From the NCBI GenBank assembly GCA_011389935.1, contig JAABTJ010000002.1, positions 1 to 64,000 of the forward strand: 64,000 nt of DNA. Direction: 5' to 3'. The notes beneath the pieces are model-generated. The model had not been told where the DNA came from. It worked only from the letters and a program-made list of their open reading frames with translations, and did no database searches. Origin of the DNA: Desulfobacteraceae bacterium (GTDB lineage Bacteria > Desulfobacterota > Desulfobacteria > Desulfobacterales > Desulfosalsimonadaceae). Shown piece after piece: positions 61,414 through 64,000 of the stretch (the first letter of the stretch is position 1; each line of letters begins with the position of its first letter). The position numbers and the translations under genes are program-made.

Positions 61414-62082
61414 TTATGTCAGAAAAGCGGACAACTCCCCCTTGAGCCATTCCGTCCACTGGGGAATTCCCTGGCCGGTTTTTGCGGACACCTCGAATAT
61501 TTTCATCGTTGGGTTGAGCCGGGAAATATGGCCGCGGAGTCTGTCCATGTCGAAATCCGTCAAAGACAGCATGTCTGTTTTGTTTACGATCAAAACGTCG
61601 CATGTAGAAAACATCAGGGGATATTTCAGGGGCTTGTCATCCCCTTCCGGCACGCTGAGGATCATGACGTTCTTGATGGCGCCGGTATCAAATTCCGCAG
61701 GGCATACCAGGTTGCCCACGTTTTCGATAAAAACCAGGTCAAAAGTGTCGCTGCCCAGTGCCTCCAGCCCCTGTTTTACCATGAGCGAATCCAGGTGGCA
61801 GAACCCGCCGGTTCTCAATTGAACGCTTTCGACGCCGGCTTCCCGGATTTTTTCCGCATCCACCATTGAATCGATGTCCGCTTCAATGACGCCGGTTTTA
61901 TACGTCTGTTTCATCACGGCGGCGGTCTGCAGCAGAAGCGTTGTTTTCCCCGCCCCCGGAGACGACATGAGATTGACCAGAAAGGTTTTGTTCTCCGTCA
62001 GCTTCCGGCGCAGTTCCCGGGCGGCACGGTCATTGTCCGTAAGAATTTCCTCTTTGATTTGGATCAGCTTGATTTCATCCAT
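61414..62082 (-). CDS. hypB: hydrogenase nickel incorporation GTPase HypB
   Basis: A 222-residue SIMIBI GTPase that delivers nickel to hydrogenase. The P-loop is NLMSSPGAGKTTLLLQT near residue 37. VIEADIDSMVDAEKI and LRTGGFCHLD follow, then IENVGNLVCPAEFDTG with the metal-binding Cys, and IVNKTDMLSL is the NKxD. The His-rich N-terminus of some HypB proteins is absent. ATG 62082 lies 8 bp after the hypA stop. No hydrogenase structural gene is in the window. Confidence 0.95.
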   Translation of the reverse strand: MDEIKLIQIKEEILTDNDRAARELRRKLTENKTFLVNLMSSPGAGKTTLLLQTAAVMKQTYKTGVIEADIDSMVDAEKIREAGVESVQLRTGGFCHLDSLMVKQGLEALGSDTFDLVFIENVGNLVCPAEFDTGAIKNVMILSVPEGDDKPLKYPLMFSTCDVLIVNKTDMLSLTDFDMDRLRGHISRLNPTMKIFEVSAKTGQGIPQWTEWLKGELSAFLT

Positions 62083-62089
62083 ATAACGA

Positions 62090-62443
62090 CTATCTCGCCT
62101 CCATTTCCTTGATATGATACTGCCTGCCGGACAGCAGGGAGAAGTCACCCGAGGCCTTGCAGTTTGGGCAGGTGGACTTTCCGATCATCGATTTTTCGAT
62201 TTCAAATGTCTTTTCGCACGTGTTGCATTGAAGCACGATGGGAATGCGGTGAATCTTCAGTTTTGCGCCTTCGGCGACCGTCCCCTTGCTCAGGTAGTCG
62301 AAGTAGTGCTGCATCCACTCGTCTTCAATATCGCTTAATTCCCCGATATCGAGTGTTATGGAGACGACCTGGGTCACGTTCCCTGCCGCGGCATGTCTGC
62401 AGACAATGCTCAGGATGTTCTCCGTTATGGGCAGTTCGTGCAT
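62090..62443 (-). CDS. hypA: hydrogenase maturation zinc/nickel protein HypA
   Basis: A 117-residue metallochaperone starting MHELPITENIL, with the nickel-binding MHE motif. The zinc site is CNTCEKTFEIEKSMIGKSTCPNC, i.e. CNTC and CPNC spaced by 15 residues. It hands nickel to the hydrogenase large subunit together with HypB. ATG 62443 with AAAGG upstream is chosen over a 22-residue extension. It is the first gene of the hypAB pair. Confidence 0.96.
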   Translation of the reverse strand: MHELPITENILSIVCRHAAAGNVTQVVSITLDIGELSDIEDEWMQHYFDYLSKGTVAEGAKLKIHRIPIVLQCNTCEKTFEIEKSMIGKSTCPNCKASGDFSLLSGRQYHIKEMEAR

Positions 62444-62755
62444 ATAAAAACCTTTCATGCGGTTTTGTCTGAATTCCGGCGACCGGTCAAGCCGGTTCGG
62501 TTTGGTCAATGTCTTGTAATCTGGAAATATAATCCAAATAATTGGTTTTTAAAAGACAAAAAAGGGACGGGCGTTCAACGGTCCGTCTTTATTTTTATTC
62601 ATCGTTCCGGGGCCGCACGGTTGCCCAGAAAACAAGGGGGGATTATTGAAGACCGCTGCCACCGTTATTATAATTACGGGGAAAGGGTATTTGCCGGTTT
62701 GTATGCGCAGCCCTTCTTCTTCAGTTTTTCAGGCATCCAGGTATTTTTTTATGAC

Positions 62756-62901
62756 TACAAGCCATCTCAAAAAAAAGATTTTGGTTCAAGATCAAGGCGG
62801 AGGTGAAATTGAAACCGGAGGCATACTGCAGTATTCCGAGGATTTCAATTTTACCGCCAACGAAGATATTGGGGCAAAAGATTTTTTTGAGAAGGCTTGT
62901 A
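62756..62901. repeat. 146-bp imperfect palindrome
   Basis: The sequence folds around ATACTGCAGTAT (62823-62834). Inner arms GGCGGAGGTGAAATTGAAA and TTTCAATTTTACCGCC pair, and outer arms CAAGCCATCTCAAAAAAA and TTTTTTTGAGAAGGCTTG pair, with a few mismatches. It lies in the 469-bp gap 62444-62912 between hypA and the L,D-transpeptidase gene and is unrelated in sequence to the 156-bp repeat. An in-frame translation runs through it, but it is more likely a mobile or regulatory repeat than coding. Confidence 0.8.
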
Positions 62902-62912
62902 TCCTGCGTTGT

Positions 62913-63809
62913 ATGCTGGTTGTGGCGGTATGGTGCACCATGGCGGGTATGTGGCCGTCCCATAGTGATGCAGCAGCCTATCCCTGCAGTATTCCGCATG
63001 GCCCGGGGGGCGCAGGCAAGCTCATGCCGGTGATTGGTTTCATGGATTCCCATACGGTGAGGGAGGGGCAGACGCTTCTTGACATTGCCAGGAAATACGG
63101 CCTTGGGTACAACCAGATGGTTTTGGTTCACCCGGAGATGGATCCCTGGCTGCCGGAAACGGGCGCGGTAATCGATATTCCGTCCAAATGGGTGCTCCCC
63201 TCCGCGCGGCATTGGGAAGTCGTGATCAATATACCTGAAATGCGGCTTTACAGGTTCTTTAAAGCGCACAATATGGTCAAAACCTATCCCATCGGCATCG
63301 GGCGGGAAGGCTTTGATACGCCGGTGATGGAAACCCGGGTGGTGGAGAAGGTCAAGGCCCCTTCCTGGACCGTGCCGCCCGGCGCCCGGGCAAAATACGG
63401 CCGGAATTTTCTGCCCCCCGGCCCGGAGAATCCCCTGGGCGATTACTGGATCGGGCTGTCCGTCGGAAACATCGGCATTCACGGAACGAATTTTCCATGG
63501 GGCGTCGGGCGCCGGGTAAGCCACGGATGCATTCGGTTGTATCCGGAGCATGCAAAGCAGTTTTTTAATGAAGTCGAAACGGGCACCATCGTTGAAATCC
63601 TCTATGAACCGGTCAAGGTCGGCGTCCGGGGAGACCTTGTTTTTCTGGAGGTTCATCCGGATATATATGGCCGGGTCCCGGATATGGAATCCCATGCATG
63701 GGGCCTGATCAAAAGCGGGAAAGTGGCTGATGCTGTTGATCCGGAGAAAGTCATCCGGTGCATTAATGCGGCAAAAGGCGTTCCAATACGGATCAGCAGG
63801 GATTCGTAA
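62913..63809 (+). CDS. LysM/L,D-transpeptidase (YkuD family) exported protein
   Basis: About 298 residues. The signal-like start (MLVVAVWCTMAGMW, then SHSDAAA) is followed by a LysM domain (HTVREGQTLLDIARKYGLGYN). The YkuD catalytic domain has IGIHGTN and the nucleophile Cys in VSHGCIRLYPEHA near 210. L,D-transpeptidases crosslink peptidoglycan or attach proteins to it. The open frame extends to 62646, but that part runs through the palindrome; ATG 62913 is the nearest sensible start, although its signal peptide lacks basic residues, so the true start remains uncertain. Confidence 0.88.
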   Translation: MLVVAVWCTMAGMWPSHSDAAAYPCSIPHGPGGAGKLMPVIGFMDSHTVREGQTLLDIARKYGLGYNQMVLVHPEMDPWLPETGAVIDIPSKWVLPSARHWEVVINIPEMRLYRFFKAHNMVKTYPIGIGREGFDTPVMETRVVEKVKAPSWTVPPGARAKYGRNFLPPGPENPLGDYWIGLSVGNIGIHGTNFPWGVGRRVSHGCIRLYPEHAKQFFNEVETGTIVEILYEPVKVGVRGDLVFLEVHPDIYGRVPDMESHAWGLIKSGKVADAVDPEKVIRCINAAKGVPIRISRDS

Positions 63810-63921
63810 AGCCATTTTCAAAAAAACGTTTGTCTTTTTGGTGCAATGTCGGGGATGCGCCGGTAAGGAACGGGAAAGGCGTTATCCAAAATACGAACAT
63901 AAAAGGAAAGGGAGTTTTGAC

Positions 63922-64000
63922 ATGACAAGGAAAAGCATGATTCTGGCGTTTTTCATGGTATCCCTGATGGCAGCGGCGTTGTTCAGCGGCTGTGCAACCA
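63922..64000 (+). CDS. lipoprotein, N-terminal end only (runs off window)
   Basis: ATG 63922 follows AAAGGAAAGGGAG. The first 26 residues form a lipoprotein signal peptide: MTRKSMILAFF, then a hydrophobic core ending in lipobox LFSGC. Nothing of the mature protein beyond CAT is in the window, so no function can be given. It is 112 bp downstream of the L,D-transpeptidase gene and in the same direction, possibly one envelope operon. Confidence 0.8.
   Translation, partial: MTRKSMILAFFMVSLMAAALFSGCAT

Noticed and set aside
1-64000. CRISPR arrays, rRNA, tRNA, transposases and phage genes
   Set aside because: None was seen: no regularly spaced direct repeats, no tRNA-like cloverleaf or CCA ends noticed, and no transposase or integrase motifs among the open frames. 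A dedicated tRNA/ncRNA scan was not possible here.

Overview
This 64 kb window looks like a chromosomal segment of an anaerobic, fatty-acid-oxidising Desulfobacterota (a Desulfobacteraceae/Desulfosarcina-type sulfate reducer or close relative). The evidence is two separate electron-transfer-flavoprotein pairs, a membrane Etf:quinone-type FeS oxidoreductase, acyl-CoA dehydrogenases, a tungsten-type aldehyde ferredoxin oxidoreductase, a CooC-type nickel ATPase, HypA/HypB, many two-component proteins, and palindromic dispersed repeats of a kind I associate with this group. The assignment is inference from gene content; no rRNA or tRNA is present to test it. I saw no CRISPR array, no transposase and no prophage.

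Layout. 1-4078: the end of an acyl-CoA dehydrogenase gene converges, across a bidirectional terminator, on etfA-etfB-FeS oxidoreductase (minus strand), whose promoter carries a FadR-like operator. 4528-9862: a minus-strand signalling block with three free-standing or fused receivers, one complete and one degenerate histidine kinase, a cytidylate-kinase-like/receiver fusion and a TetR regulator. 10143-15815: a cupin behind an FNR-type box, birA, a DUF3482 GTPase/DUF2868 membrane pair and a PHP phosphoesterase. 15883-20216: cardiolipin synthase, Ski2-like helicase and CooC ATPase in one tight minus-strand operon. 20470-23721: U32 peptidase-family protein and a FemAB-like transferase. 23742-27945: a sigma-54 activator and its kinase, divergent from two secreted DUF4168 proteins, the first behind a good sigma-54 promoter. 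28263-36931: methyltransferase, hotdog protein, cytoplasmic penicillin-acylase homologue and a 1657-residue pseudokinase/ATPase/GAF/GGDEF protein.

37120-52525 is a catabolic region: aldehyde ferredoxin oxidoreductase, ferredoxin-nitroreductase, MFS carrier and acyl-CoA dehydrogenase, then divergently etfB-etfA-SDR-FeS protein-molybdopterin oxidoreductase, followed by a universal stress protein, enoyl-CoA hydratase and acetyl-CoA synthetase. Together they could import a carboxylic acid, activate it, beta-oxidise it and pass electrons to FeS and Mo/W enzymes; the substrate cannot be read from the sequence.

52570-64000: a tRNA-queuosine mannosyltransferase homologue; an SppA-type lipoprotein protease with a downstream partner made of two nearly identical 104-residue repeats; then a minus-strand GrpE-like/Hsp70/J-like operon whose third protein joins a cytosolic J-like domain (HPD changed to HPT) through one membrane segment to a C-terminal DUF1566 domain. 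This Hsp70 module is the best candidate for an undescribed system. hypA-hypB, a LysM/L,D-transpeptidase and the start of a lipoprotein gene close the window.
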